Made by a program: the position numbers and the translations under genes | Origin: Acanthaster planci | Lineage: Eukaryota > Echinodermata > Asteroidea > Valvatida > Acanthasteridae | Assembly (NCBI RefSeq): GCF_001949145.1 | Contig: NW_019091729.1 | Coordinates: 34,015 to 98,014, forward strand | Direction: 5' to 3' | DNA: 64,000 nt | Shown: positions 44,698 through 56,400 of the stretch, piece by piece | Layout: each line of letters starts with the position of its first letter | Numbering within the stretch: position 1 is the first letter of the stretch | The notes under the pieces: generated by a model | Seen by the model: only the letters and a program-made list of their open reading frames with translations | Databases searched by the model: none | Told to the model about the DNA's origin: nothing

Positions 44698-46263
44698 TTA
44701 TGGAATTTCGTAAGTTTCGTACACCGAGACATCACCATGTGGTGAGGATGTGGTCGTAGCACTCTCTAGGCCCAAATAATCCGTGTACTCATTCTCGTCC
44801 GTGCGGGGTTGATGGTCCTTGCCAGTCAAGTCTAAGTAGTCATTATGACCGTCATTAGTGGCCTCGAGACTGGTGTAATTGCTGTTGAAGTGGAATGACG
44901 AAGAAGTCGATGGGTAATCATAGTGAGCAAGACGGGGTGGGAGAGGGGATGGCTTGGGTACAACTTGAGAGGAGGATGTCGAGTTTTCTTCGTTCTGGAG
45001 ATGTTCTGGAGAAGAGGAGATAGAAATGTTTCTTTTGCGTTTGTGTTCAGTGTATTTACAAATGACCACTAATAACATCACAAGTAGGCTTACTATGATG
45101 ATGGGAATGATCACAGCTGGTAGCGTGGTTGTTGTCGATGTGTTCTTATTAAAGAATGTGTCATTCGTTACTTTCATTGTTTCGATCATGATCAGCATTG
45201 TGGATGATGATTCGTCACCAGTAAGCCCTGATGCTATCTGAGCAAGACATGTCACATTCAGTGAGCCGTCTTCTTTCTTGAAGTTCTTAATCCTCAGTAT
45301 TCTCCCCTTTTCTTCTACATCATACCAGTTCTTGGGTATCTGTGGATGTATTCTCCATTGATATTCAGTCACGGCAGGGACTCCAGTCCCATTACAAGTC
45401 AATACAACTTCACTGTTTTCCACTACCCTTACCCGGCCAGATGGTTTGATCCATGATGACGGTGGGATACTAAGCGGCGTTATTGAGCATTCTCCTCCTA
45501 CCTCTCGCCCGAGATCACCCAGATCGGGATACTGCAATTTACAGGTGAATTCCACGCCGTTGTCTTCAGGGCTGAGAAGAATACTCAACTGTGTCTGTTC
45601 TTGCCGTGGTTGACTAATAGCGTCGTCAGAAAACTTCTTGTACCAGATGAGTTCAGGTCTCAGTGAGCCTTCAAAGTCTTGTTCCGTGTCTCGCAAGCAT
45701 TTGAGGTAAACTAAATCTCCCAGTTTTGGATGCTGTTCGTAAGCTGTTACATAAGATGTTGATAACGTGCATGTCGGTATGGAACTACTATTACCGCGCT
45801 GATTTGGTTTTACAGTTAGTTTGGCAGTGGCAAGATGGGCCTGCTTTTTGAATAAGAAATCTTTGAAAATGCCGCAGCTGTATGTCCCAGCATCGGTTAC
45901 TCTAACATCACTTATCTTGAGTGTAAAATTGGAAGTCGACGAATCGCTGAGGATCCTATACCTTTTTTGCCTGTCTTGATCAATCACTGGGCCAATCAAA
46001 TCATTCAAGCTGATAATTTCATCAGTTTCGTTCCTGTACCAGTAGACAAAGTTGAATGGATTAAGCTGACGAAACACGCATTTCATTATCACTGTCTTCC
46101 CTTCGATGACGCTAGTGTTCCGTGGACCCTCCTGCAGGGATACCTCCGTTTCAGCCGTCAGTACGGCGCCGCACAAGAACATAAGACCGATGAATGTGTA
46201 ATAATGCATCATGTGATGGTCTGAAGACGCATACCAGTTGAAAATGGTCAGTGCTGATCTCAT
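44698..46263 (-). CDS. Intronless transmembrane receptor with three Ig-like domains and ITAM-like tail
   Basis: A single-exon frame of 521 codons. Residues about 18-37 form a signal peptide (YTFIGLMFLCGAVLTA, probable cleavage before ETEV). The Met pair at 18-19 is a better start than Met1, which would add a charged leader. Ig1 (V-like): C62, W75, DAGTYSC at 124-130. Ig2: C189, W207, C241. Ig3: C290, W303, C339. Several N-x-S/T sites are present. The membrane span is about 381-401, followed by a basic stop-transfer stretch (KYTEHKRKR). The cytoplasmic tail of about 118 aa has a Pro-rich segment (PKPSPLPPR), Y463TSL-x9-Y476LDL (ITAM spacing), then Y496LGL and Y515ETYEIP. It is probably a cell-surface immune or adhesion receptor signalling through SH2 proteins. 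No named orthologue is recognised. It is convergent with NEIL1, and the absence of introns contrasts with every neighbour. Confidence 0.88.
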   Translation of the reverse strand: MRSALTIFNWYASSDHHMMHYYTFIGLMFLCGAVLTAETEVSLQEGPRNTSVIEGKTVIMKCVFRQLNPFNFVYWYRNETDEIISLNDLIGPVIDQDRQKRYRILSDSSTSNFTLKISDVRVTDAGTYSCGIFKDFLFKKQAHLATAKLTVKPNQRGNSSSIPTCTLSTSYVTAYEQHPKLGDLVYLKCLRDTEQDFEGSLRPELIWYKKFSDDAISQPRQEQTQLSILLSPEDNGVEFTCKLQYPDLGDLGREVGGECSITPLSIPPSSWIKPSGRVRVVENSEVVLTCNGTGVPAVTEYQWRIHPQIPKNWYDVEEKGRILRIKNFKKEDGSLNVTCLAQIASGLTGDESSSTMLIMIETMKVTNDTFFNKNTSTTTTLPAVIIPIIIVSLLVMLLVVICKYTEHKRKRNISISSSPEHLQNEENSTSSSQVVPKPSPLPPRLAHYDYPSTSSSFHFNSNYTSLEATNDGHNDYLDLTGKDHQPRTDENEYTDYLGLESATTTSSPHGDVSVYETYEIP

Positions 46264-48960
46264 CGAGTCACACGCCTGGCAATATTTGCCTTTAAAGTTT
46301 GAGATATATTGCCAACATTTCAGTTTATATCTTGAGCTCCTCCGCCATGCAAAGGAAATCCTTTGAAGGTAGCAATGGAGAGCTTGTTTTTAAACGGATG
46401 TTGGCAGTGTCGATGTCAAATAGGTGCGGCAGTACTGGAACAGTAACAGCCGGTCAATGATCAGGAAACTTCGAATGGGCTTGACTTAGTATTCGAATTG
46501 ATATACAGTGGATTGGAAGACTGCGTCATCATTCAGCCGCTGACGAATCTCACTAATAAAGAATTATAGGCTGAAAAGTGAGGAAGGTGTCACTGCACTG
46601 CGCGCCATGGTGAGATAGGTACCATGACGATGTGACATAAAGGGATTTCAACTAATACTGGGGTTAGGAGGACCACTTGTTCCGTACATAGGTTACTCAC
46701 AGAGGAGTGGACAAACTTTTACTTGTATATACTTGTGGGAAATTAGAGGAAATGATTAATGTCATTTTTACTTTAGAACTTGAGAAATCGCATCGGACAT
46801 GCTCTTGAAGACATGTTGGGTGACTATCCCAGTGGAGCCAGTGTTTAGTGTTCAAGACTGGACGCACCATCTAGGGCCTAATCGATACCCAACCCGACAG
46901 GATTTATAGTTAGAAGGGTCAACCGCCCCCTCCCCATGTCGCGTTTATTGTACCTGACTCCATTTGCTCCTTGACCGTTATCAAAGGACAATATTGAATG
47001 GTCTACAGGTGCATTTTAGTGCAATCAGGGGCGGATCCAGGGGGCACCTCCCCCCTTTCACCTCCAAAAATAAATTAAAACAAAAAAGAAGAAAAAGGGG
47101 GAGAGCGAAGGAAACAAGAGGGTTACTGCCTGAAATGGAACCACCTACAGGGCGCCTAGACTCCGAAATGGCTCTGGACCCTAACTACGGGCATTTTACC
47201 ATCAGTACTGCTTTAGTTCACCCCCCCCCTTTAAAATTCTAGGATCCCTGCCCCCCCCCTTTGGGAAAATCCTGGATCCGCCCCCAGGCGCGGATGATCT
47301 GTCGTGCGCACAGAGGAAAATCACTTTACGAACTAAGAAACCAACACTTTCAAAAGTGCGAGCAGAAAAAAATTAGTTGGGCAAAATCACCGTGGGTGTT
47401 CCGGCATGAATTGGCAATTATGTCACATACGTCTGACAATACACTCCTGCTTAGTGGTTTCCCGTCCTGCTGAGCTGTCTCCTGAAACGTGCTCTTTTAT
47501 CTGACTCCCTCCTCTTGTGAAAGCATACGCCGGGGAGAAGAAAAGGATCAGTGATGACCAATCGACCTTTTCCAAGTTTAGTTGAGCGCGCTTATGGAAA
47601 GGACAAAAGAAAGGGTGACCCTTATGTTATACTTGCCGAATGAAATGGTGTAAACAAACGAAAAAGTAGTCATGCAAATCTGATTTTTTAAAACGAAATA
47701 AATGACATCCCGCCCGTTTACTAGCCTTTTTTACTAAATTCGTTTTGATTTAGCAGCCCCTGGTTTATTCCCAAAGTGGCCATTTTTTAAGAGTCTCATT
47801 TTTATGGTTTAACGTGCCGTAACAAATCAAATGACCAACTCTAACGGAAATCAGACACATCAAATAATGAAGCAAATTATGCGGGGGAAAAGTTCAAAAT
47901 CATAATTATTAGACATTCAAGCACTCTCTGAACGGTGAAATCAACATTGACTGTTAATTTGGCTAAGTGAAACAAAATGACCAGTTAATCAGTCGGAGTT
48001 TTCATAAAATTGAAGTAAGACGAGTTGGACCAACTATTTTTTTCCACACTACAGAAAGAAGCTTTCACATTAAGCTTTAGTGGGCAAACTAGTTTCTGTT
48101 CAAAATGGATGCTAGCTAGGTTTTTAAGTATGCCATAACCCAAACCGTGTTTTATTGTTGTTTTTTTAAATTCAGCAGGCTCTTGCGTTTTTCATTGCAA
48201 CTAGATTTCGACATAGTGGAAAAAAGATTTAGATTGAAATTATTGACTTTTGAGGGATAAGAAAACAGGAAAGGCATGGCTTGAAAGGGACGATCATCGC
48301 CAAGTTTAGTAAAAAAGAAAAAAAAGGGTAAGTAAAAGGGCTGGATGTTTTTTTTATTTTTCATTTTCCGATACCCCAAAAACATTTTCAGGTTACTTAT
48401 TTAAAACTTTGGTGTTCAAAAAAGCAGAAATTCGAAGAAAAATATGCTGCAAATGCAATCATGCATGCGGGAAGTTAAACACGTGTCAAAAACTTTAAAA
48501 TGTTTGTTGTGTTTGAAAACTTATCAACCGTCGCCCACTTCACCCAGCTGATGAAGATGTACTCGTTTTCAACTTATTTAATGGAGGTTCTTTGAAAGTG
48601 TTGGTTGGATTTCAAGCGATACTTTATAGTTTTGGCTGTTTTCACCCATTAAAATACCCAAACAAACGATTTAATCGTTCACCGATAATTATGATGTAAT
48701 GTCACGAACGATGACACACAACCCACCAACCTAGGGTTTCCCAGTCTCGATCGGATACACGCCCAATAAAATCCATGGTGGGTCCTTGCATTAGAAAATC
48801 AATTATACGTTGACATCCATTGTACTTGACTAAAAAAATTATGATAAATGGTCTAAATATACACCCATACAATTTTGAAAGTATTTTGGTACATTATAAT
48901 GAATTTTATTTTCAATTGTTTTTCTACAATTTGGAGTAATAATAATAGGGCGTGTGTCCC
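46264..48960. other. Divergent intergenic region between the Ig receptor gene and UBAP2-like
   Basis: It must carry the promoter of the minus-strand receptor; no TATA or initiator can be assigned by eye. A probable MITE lies at 47026-47287. The rest is AT-rich without supported genes. Confidence 0.5.
47026..47287. mobile_element. Small inverted-repeat element, probably hAT-like MITE
   Basis: The left end CAGGGGCGGATCCAG and right end CCTGGATCCGCCCCCAG are inverted copies about 260 bp apart. The ends begin CAGGGG, common in hAT elements. The interior is C-run rich. A clean 8-bp target duplication is not visible, so the superfamily is tentative. Confidence 0.55.
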
Positions 48961-48970
48961 CGGGTCGATG

Positions 48971-49025
48971 TGACGTCATCCCCGGAAGTATGGCCGCGCA
49001 AATTTTTTAGTTAAGGTCACGTGAC
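48971..49025 (+). promoter_or_regulatory. TATA-less composite promoter of the UBAP2-like gene
   Basis: Four classic housekeeping promoter sites stand within 55 bp: full CRE TGACGTCA (48971-48978), ETS site CCGGAAGT (48982-48989), YY1-like ATGGCCGC (48990-48997) and the E-box palindrome GGTCACGTGAC (49015-49025). A splice donor AG|GTAAAC follows at 49052/49053, so a short non-coding first exon ending at 49052 is likely. Confidence 0.65.
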
Positions 49026-50486
49026 AACGGCTTTGTGAACTCTCCGAAGCAGGTAAACGACACAGCTTTTGTTGCCAAATTTTAATACATTTTGAACGTA
49101 TGTTCCTCTTTTGACTGACACATTTTTTTGTAATCGTCATTTGCAGGATTTAAGGAAGCGTGAGTTGCTCAGTTCTTTGAGATATTCTCAGCAAATAATC
49201 AGAAAAATAGTTTTCAGCATGGCGTCATCTCAGCTAGATTGGAACTGCGTGTTCATCATGTGCGAGTTGCCTATGTCATGTTATTGTTCGTTGGCAAGCA
49301 TGCGTCATTGGAAATGTATTGCGTGTATTGATCATCGTGTAGCGATAAACATTTCAGTGTCTTTAGAAAATATCTGTTTGAAAATACCATTGATGTAAAT
49401 GTTTGAGCTTTATCAAGCTTTGAGGTTGTTAACCAAGGCTTACAGGAAAACATAATGTACGTTTGTGGAGATTTACAGGCTTGAAACTTTAACGATGAAC
49501 TTAGGATTTTTCTCAAAAGTCGGGCGCCGGCGACCGTAGTGTTTACCATATTTACATGTACTACTAGGGCCTACATGTAGGCCTGTAACAAACAACTTCT
49601 TGTAAATGTGGCCTTTGTCAGTGACATATTTCATTGGGAATCTTTCACCTTTGACAGTCTCTTGACACAGAGCAATCCTTGCTCTTTGCTTGACTGATAT
49701 CATCATCTGAATTTTGATGCTCATAATACATGTTGTTGAAATTGTGTTGCTGTCGCCAGAAAGACATGTGGTTAAACTTGATATCCTGGCATGTGCCTGG
49801 TCGCAAAACCTACAAAGTAACGTGTGTGACCTTATAGTCACCAGGCCCCTTGTTTTGCCTCCTACTGTGAAAACCAATCAGGGTTGACAGTACTAGGTGA
49901 TGAATTAAGGACCTGGCGACTATACAGTCACGTACGTTAATAATCATCATGATCATGCTAGAATGAGACTGGTCTAAAGGATTGTTAAGAGTGTTCTAAA
50001 TAAATGTTTCGTCATTTTCTTAGTTGACTTAAACTTTTAGGACATCTTATTACTTTCTAATGGCTGATAGGTCACTGCATGGAAAAATTTGAGATGCCCA
50101 TATATGGATTGATTGTTGAATATTTCATTTTGTGTCAGCACCCAGCAAAATTTGATGTTGTCCTTAAGACAAGATGGTGTTGATGAACATGAGTGTAACT
50201 TAAGTAAGATATGTTTCACAAAAGGGGATAAAAAGATAATGGTAGAATTATCGGCAAATTGTGCAGTGCAGATCCCACAAAGATGGAGCGATTATACAGA
50301 TTAACTGATTGATCCCAACAGTGAGATGTTTTCATTTTCTAAATTTAAGGTGGACAAGTTACTTAATGTGTAATCTTAAATTTTTATTTTTTGGAAGTAA
50401 ATAATTTTCCTTTTAATCTTCCTTTTCATTCTTTCCTTTTTACAGAAAACAAACCTTGTACATACATTGTTTTGTATATACTGTAT

Positions 50487-53400
50487 ATGATGTCCTCTAT
50501 GGGTTCCACCAGGGGAAACACACGAAGTGGGGGGCGGGACAAACCCGCCTCCAAATCCACCTCACAGACATCCAACAAGTCAGGGGCAGGTGACACACCT
50601 GTTGGCAAAAAGGTAAGCAATTGCCAAAATCTGGGTGTAGTGGTGCTTGAGGGCGCTGTGAGTGACAGTTCCTTGTGTGTCTGAGGACATGGAATGTGCT
50701 TGTTTCAGTCATTGAAATAAGCTAAGTAGAGAGCTGTGTGCTTCCTTCAGAATGATTGTAAGTGGGATCAATGACTAACCCTGCTAGAACAGTAATTCAG
50801 TAGCCAATCAATATACTGTTAGTATTTCTGCTCAAATTGTGTTAAGTATAACTAGCATTTTGTGTCAGAATTGGACTAATTGTTATGGAAAGGACTTTAT
50901 TACATTTAAACCAATTCTTGTGCCAGAGTTTAGACATTGCACACCATGATCATCATTGGCTGTCATCCAATTTGTATTAAATAAAATGCACGAACATTGT
51001 AACACATTGCTCACATTAATGGGATTCATGTGCATAAGAAATGCATGTAAGTGTCATCAAGTTACAATACTATTCCATTCAACTTTAGATTAGCAAATAT
51101 TGTAAATGTTCCTAAAAATCACTTCGTAAGTCCTGTATATGCTGTTTGTAGGAACCATGGTTGGACTGTACCATGGTGAAGCCATCAGATTATCAACCCC
51201 GATGTTGGAATCTGATGGATGTATTCAAGGTTTATTTAGTTTTATAATATGCAGGTGTCGTGAAGCACAGATAGTGCGCTGATGATTAAGTAAAAGAGAT
51301 GATTTAGAACCATAAGTATGAACTAACAAAGTTACGTTTTGCAAGTTGACCAAATTTAACGTTGAACCTTACTACTGGACATATATTCTTTATTGACGTA
51401 TTTTAGCACAAGCAACAATGCCGGGTGCATTGAAGGATCAGTATTGATTACCATACATGTCTATTCATTCCATAGTATTTCCGCCACTGTCAATATTTTT
51501 GCTCTCCTTACACAAGATACTGCCAGTTTATAGAAGATCACTGGGACTTTACTTTTAATATTGCTAAACTCAGTCATAACTGACATTTAATATTGGCATT
51601 TGACTCTATTAAAATAAATCCATCCTTGAATGACTTACAGGCAACACCGGACCAAATACGTCTAGCCCAGATGTTTTCCGACAGTTCCAGCAACAACAAA
51701 GTGGATGAAAAACTGATGGAAAAAATCAAGCAGGTAAGTCAGTCAACATTTCATTATCTTTGGCAGAGCCTCGAGAATTTCCTGCATGTTAGTTTTTTAA
51801 AGAGTATCATGCCAAACTTTCCATGTAACTGAATGTTTGATCACTTTGTGGTCCAATTTGGTTGTGATACATTTACATGTTTTACCAGCTGACAGTGATG
51901 AACTTGGTACTTAAATGATAAAGACACCTGTACTTGCAAGCAAGAGGTCTATGGTTCTAGCTGCACCGAATCAAACTTGTAAATGCATGTTGATAAAAGT
52001 TACATCACTGTGATGCAATCGGGTTCCATCTATAGTAAAAGAAAATTCTCAAGCACTAAAGTTAAAAGAGTGGATTGTTGATCCTGCTTCATACAAGAAT
52101 AGTATTTCGCTTGACTTTTGAATTGAATTGTTGGCAAGCTGACAGAAAATACATGAGTGATGTATGTTTCACTTAAAAATAATTGAATACAAAGTGATGT
52201 CTATGTAAAAATGTTTGGTGTTCGTTTTTTAATACTTTTGAAGTACAGTATCTTATAAATGAAAAAGTGTACTAATTAATTATTAGGAAGTAAGACAGGT
52301 GACTATGTACACGTTTGACGGGTGTGTGCAGTGTGTGACTGTTACTCAGAGTTGCAACAGTGTATTGATATTACATGATATGCCAGCTTTGAAAAAAGAA
52401 CCTGTTTGATTGTACAATGAAGATGTGTTTGAATGATATTACACAGGTACAGGATGTCACCCACAAGAGTGAAGATGAGATCATGGTGGCCCTTTATGAC
52501 TGTCAAGAAGACACAGAGAGAGCTATCAACCTCCTCCTTGAGAGAGTGGATGGAGATCAGGTAGAAAGGCCTTAGTCATACTGATAATCAGTGGAATCCA
52601 CCATTCAACAAAAACTCATCAACTAATGGGACATGCATAGAGGCATAATGTCTATGAATTTTTCCTGTGCATATTTCTCAAGTCCAAAAACATGATATAT
52701 CACATTATTGTAATCAACTATTGTTTCATTTCAAAGGGTAAATTGATTGCATACAATGAACCTTTGCTCATTTGGCCATAAGCTAAGGGTTGTAATGACA
52801 AGTTGAAAAACAAAATGTGCGTAAATGTTTTTCCTTTGACAGTGACAATTTGGTCATTTATATTTTACATTTCTTCTGCTTTCTTATTGTCAGGGGGAAT
52901 GGGAGACCATCGGTAGCAAGAAGAAAGTGAAGAGTTCTGGGTCATCCTCTCGAGGCAGTAATAGTACCTCCGATAATACAGCCAAGGAGGGAAGAGGAGA
53001 GAAGGAAGGAGGCAGTCGAGAGAAAGGAAGCAAGGAGAAGGAGTCACGAGACAAAGACAATAAGGAGAGAGATGGAAACTATCGTGGGCGTGGCCGTGGA
53101 GGAAGAGCCCAGCTTCCGCCAAGAATGACTAAAGGTGAGCAAGGAGGCTGGCAAATCCTCCCAGAACTTGAATATTCATGAGGAGGAAGAGCCCAGCTTC
53201 CGCCAAGAATGACTAAAGGTGAGCAAGGAGGCTGGCAAATCCTCCCAGAACTTGAATATTCATGAGGAGGAAGAGCCCAGGGGTTATTACCTTACATGGA
53301 ACTGTGTACAAACTATGTTCACTGGTTTCCTGCTGTGGGAAAGATTTTGAAGGATTAGGGTGACTCTAAGCAATTACAGGTAGAGGTAGTGGTGCCTTGA

Positions 53401-56400
53401 TGAAGAACATTTCCTGATGATTTTTGTTTGGATTGAATAATGTAGGTCGAGGACGAGATGCTGATTCTTCTAGCAGAGACCGAGATAGGAACGATCAGAG
53501 TAACAAGTGGGAAGGAAGTGAAAGTGGTCGAGGTCGTGGTCGAAAGGCTCATGGTATGAAGTCACCTTGTCTTCTACTGATAGTGTTCAAAAACCATTTG
53601 AAAACAAGATGATTTGTGGCTGGAAATTCCAATGAGAGTGATCATTTTGCTGGACAGTATGGCATTGTGATACTGGAATCCGCTATAGAGTACCGAAGTG
53701 AATACATCATGCGCACAATGATGTGTGTAAAAGGCATTAGCGTGAGAACCAGCACGTAAACCAACACACGCGCATATTCCATTCATTTGCACACACTTCC
53801 TGGTTCCACATGACGACACACTTCAGTGCTCTGTACCTATAAGAGTTCCAATTTAGCAGTGGGAACCAGTGTAACTATTACATTTGTTTTTTAAGAAATA
53901 GGACTTCATTGTGAACTAGCTGAAGGGTGAAAGATGAAATGATATTAACATACAGTAAACAAAATGTGTGAATTCCAGTCTATTTATTTGTAGCTTAATT
54001 TCTTTGCTTGTAAGTTGGAAGTGTGGGCCCAAAATCCTCATGTAGGAACATTTGTGTGGCATGCCGCAACACGTCTGAATGGGCCGGAGCCCAGGAACAG
54101 CTGCATCAGTTACCAAAAATTACAATATATTGACCAACCTCTATACAGAACAATTTGTGTGGACCAATCTTGTTCATTGCACTGACGTTGTTCTGTTCAA
54201 CTTAAAGATTTGATAAAAATAAATACCACAGCAACATAGACTTTTTCCCCCATAATTTGTTCATTTATAAAAATGTTTCATTTTGTTGCATCTTTTAGAA
54301 CAAAACACTTGTATTTATGCCCAAAAATTGAATGATTAGCAAGATTTTGATGGACAACAAAAATCGAGACTAAAATGGTAACTTCCATGAAATCATGTTT
54401 GCCTTGTAGGATCCAAGAGTTCACTTGGTTCTTGTCGTAATGCTTTCAATTCCATTAAAACCAAGCCAGTAGAATATCATATGCAGCAAGGAATTCTTTT
54501 ACTCTTCTTTCCAGTGACCTTTTGTGAAATTTCAAACCTTTTTTGTACTTAAGGAAGTAATATTTATGAAAAAATATTTGTTCATTTGATTTTTTTTCCA
54601 GATCAAACGAACGGTCCATCAAGGCGTGGTAGAGGTCCAAGGAACTTTACAAATCCTAAATTTGGGTAAGTGAAACTGTTGAAACATCAACTTAGCACTA
54701 TCATTAAGTGATTTCTTTCTTTCTGTGAAATAAGCACAGAAGTAAGATTCTTAATTCTGAAGCAGTATTTTATATTTTGATGAATATGGATATGTGTGGA
54801 AGAAAACATTGAAACTTGTTGATTGACTAATTACATGGTAGATCCTTTTCATGCTTGTCTTATTTATGCATAAAGAGAAATTGATACTAATATGTTTTGT
54901 TCTGAAGTAATTTTAACTCAAAATAATTATTATAGTTGAAACACATTTTATTTGGAGCTATTTCCCTTGAATCTACAGGACATTTGAGCAGACAGATGCA
55001 TTTAAACCAGGTGATAACGTGTGGACAAACCCCCCGGATACTACCAATGACACCAGTAAGTTACATGTCTGGTCTTAAGATACGAATTTGTTCTTTATCC
55101 AATTGCACATCTACCCAAGTCTAACACCTTGTGTTGCAGGATTTTGATGGATGTAAGACCACACAAACATGTCACTGATATTCTACTTAAGGATTGATGT
55201 CCCAATGTTCCTAGCACCAAAAAATGTGACACTGAATTTTTGCTGATGGATCATTCCGATTCTTTAAGTCTGTGCATTATGAAAGTTTGCAACTGAACTT
55301 TGACAAAAAATGTTGTAGTAAGATTCCCACAGAGTGGTGGATGAATTTGGGACACTTCCTTCTAAAGGCAGTTAAACCAAGTAACGATTTCACAGTATTT
55401 AGTTCAAAGCATTTCTTGTCTGGTATCAATGTGTATTAGTGTCACTGAGCCATTACGTCTAACCAATAATTGTAGTGGGTGATTTCACTGTTTCAGCCTG
55501 GGATGGAAGTGCTGCAGCAACGGATAGTTGGACAGCTGATGATTGGAGTGGAGATGTAAGACACACAAACAATGGCAAAAATGGAGCTCCTCTTGTCATT
55601 TATTGTATTTACTTGAAAATTCCTAGAAATCTGGAAAAGTCACCAATGACCTTTCCCTCATACAGGATATGAAAAATGAACAGTTACAGAAACACTTTCT
55701 TCACAATTTGCATTCTTGGAACAGGAGAAATCCAAAAATATGCCGGCCAAGCTGTGCTTGTCATGTTAGGCTTAGTTTATGGTTGACACAAGTTCTCTTT
55801 TTGAGTTTATCTTGTTGCTGATGTTGTCTTGGTCATTTTAGATGCCTTAGGTATTCCACTTTTGAATCTGTTTGCTCAGTGATTTGTATCAATAAATGAT
55901 CTCTTTATTTGCTTGGATGTAGCTGGCAGAAAGCAAGGTGTTTACACCAAGTTCCAACCAAGCGACCACAAACTCTGTCGATTCTGCTGAGCCTACAACA
56001 GTTCCTGAGCAGTCATCGCTGTCCACTGACACATCAATGCCACCATCTATGCCAGCAACTATGACATCAATGGCTCCCTCTGTGGGTCAGACTATGGCAG
56101 TGCAATCATCAGTTGGGCAGCAACAGCAGCAGCAGCAGTCTATGCAGGCTACCATGCAACAAGCCAGTGTCATGTCTTCGATGCCACAAAGGCAAGTCTA
56201 TATGAGCATTTTATTGGACATCACGTGCTATGAAGATTATCAGAAATGTGTATTACAGTGTTGTAATCGCGTACCAAGTTCTCTGACAAATATTTAACTA
56301 GTTAAGAGGGAACAAAGCTGACGCACATGGACATTTGATGGTACATCACAAGGCAAGATTGTAAAGTAAAATGATAACTTCAGACTATTACTGTTGCAGA

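Noticed and set aside
49111-49398. 95-codon frame just after the UBAP2-like promoter
   Set aside because: It has no recognisable domain and lies in the 5' leader/first intron. The conserved start MMSSMG is at 50487.
51900-51980. Functional tRNA gene
   Set aside because: B-box-like sequence is present but the acceptor and anticodon stems do not pair, so it is at most a SINE relic.
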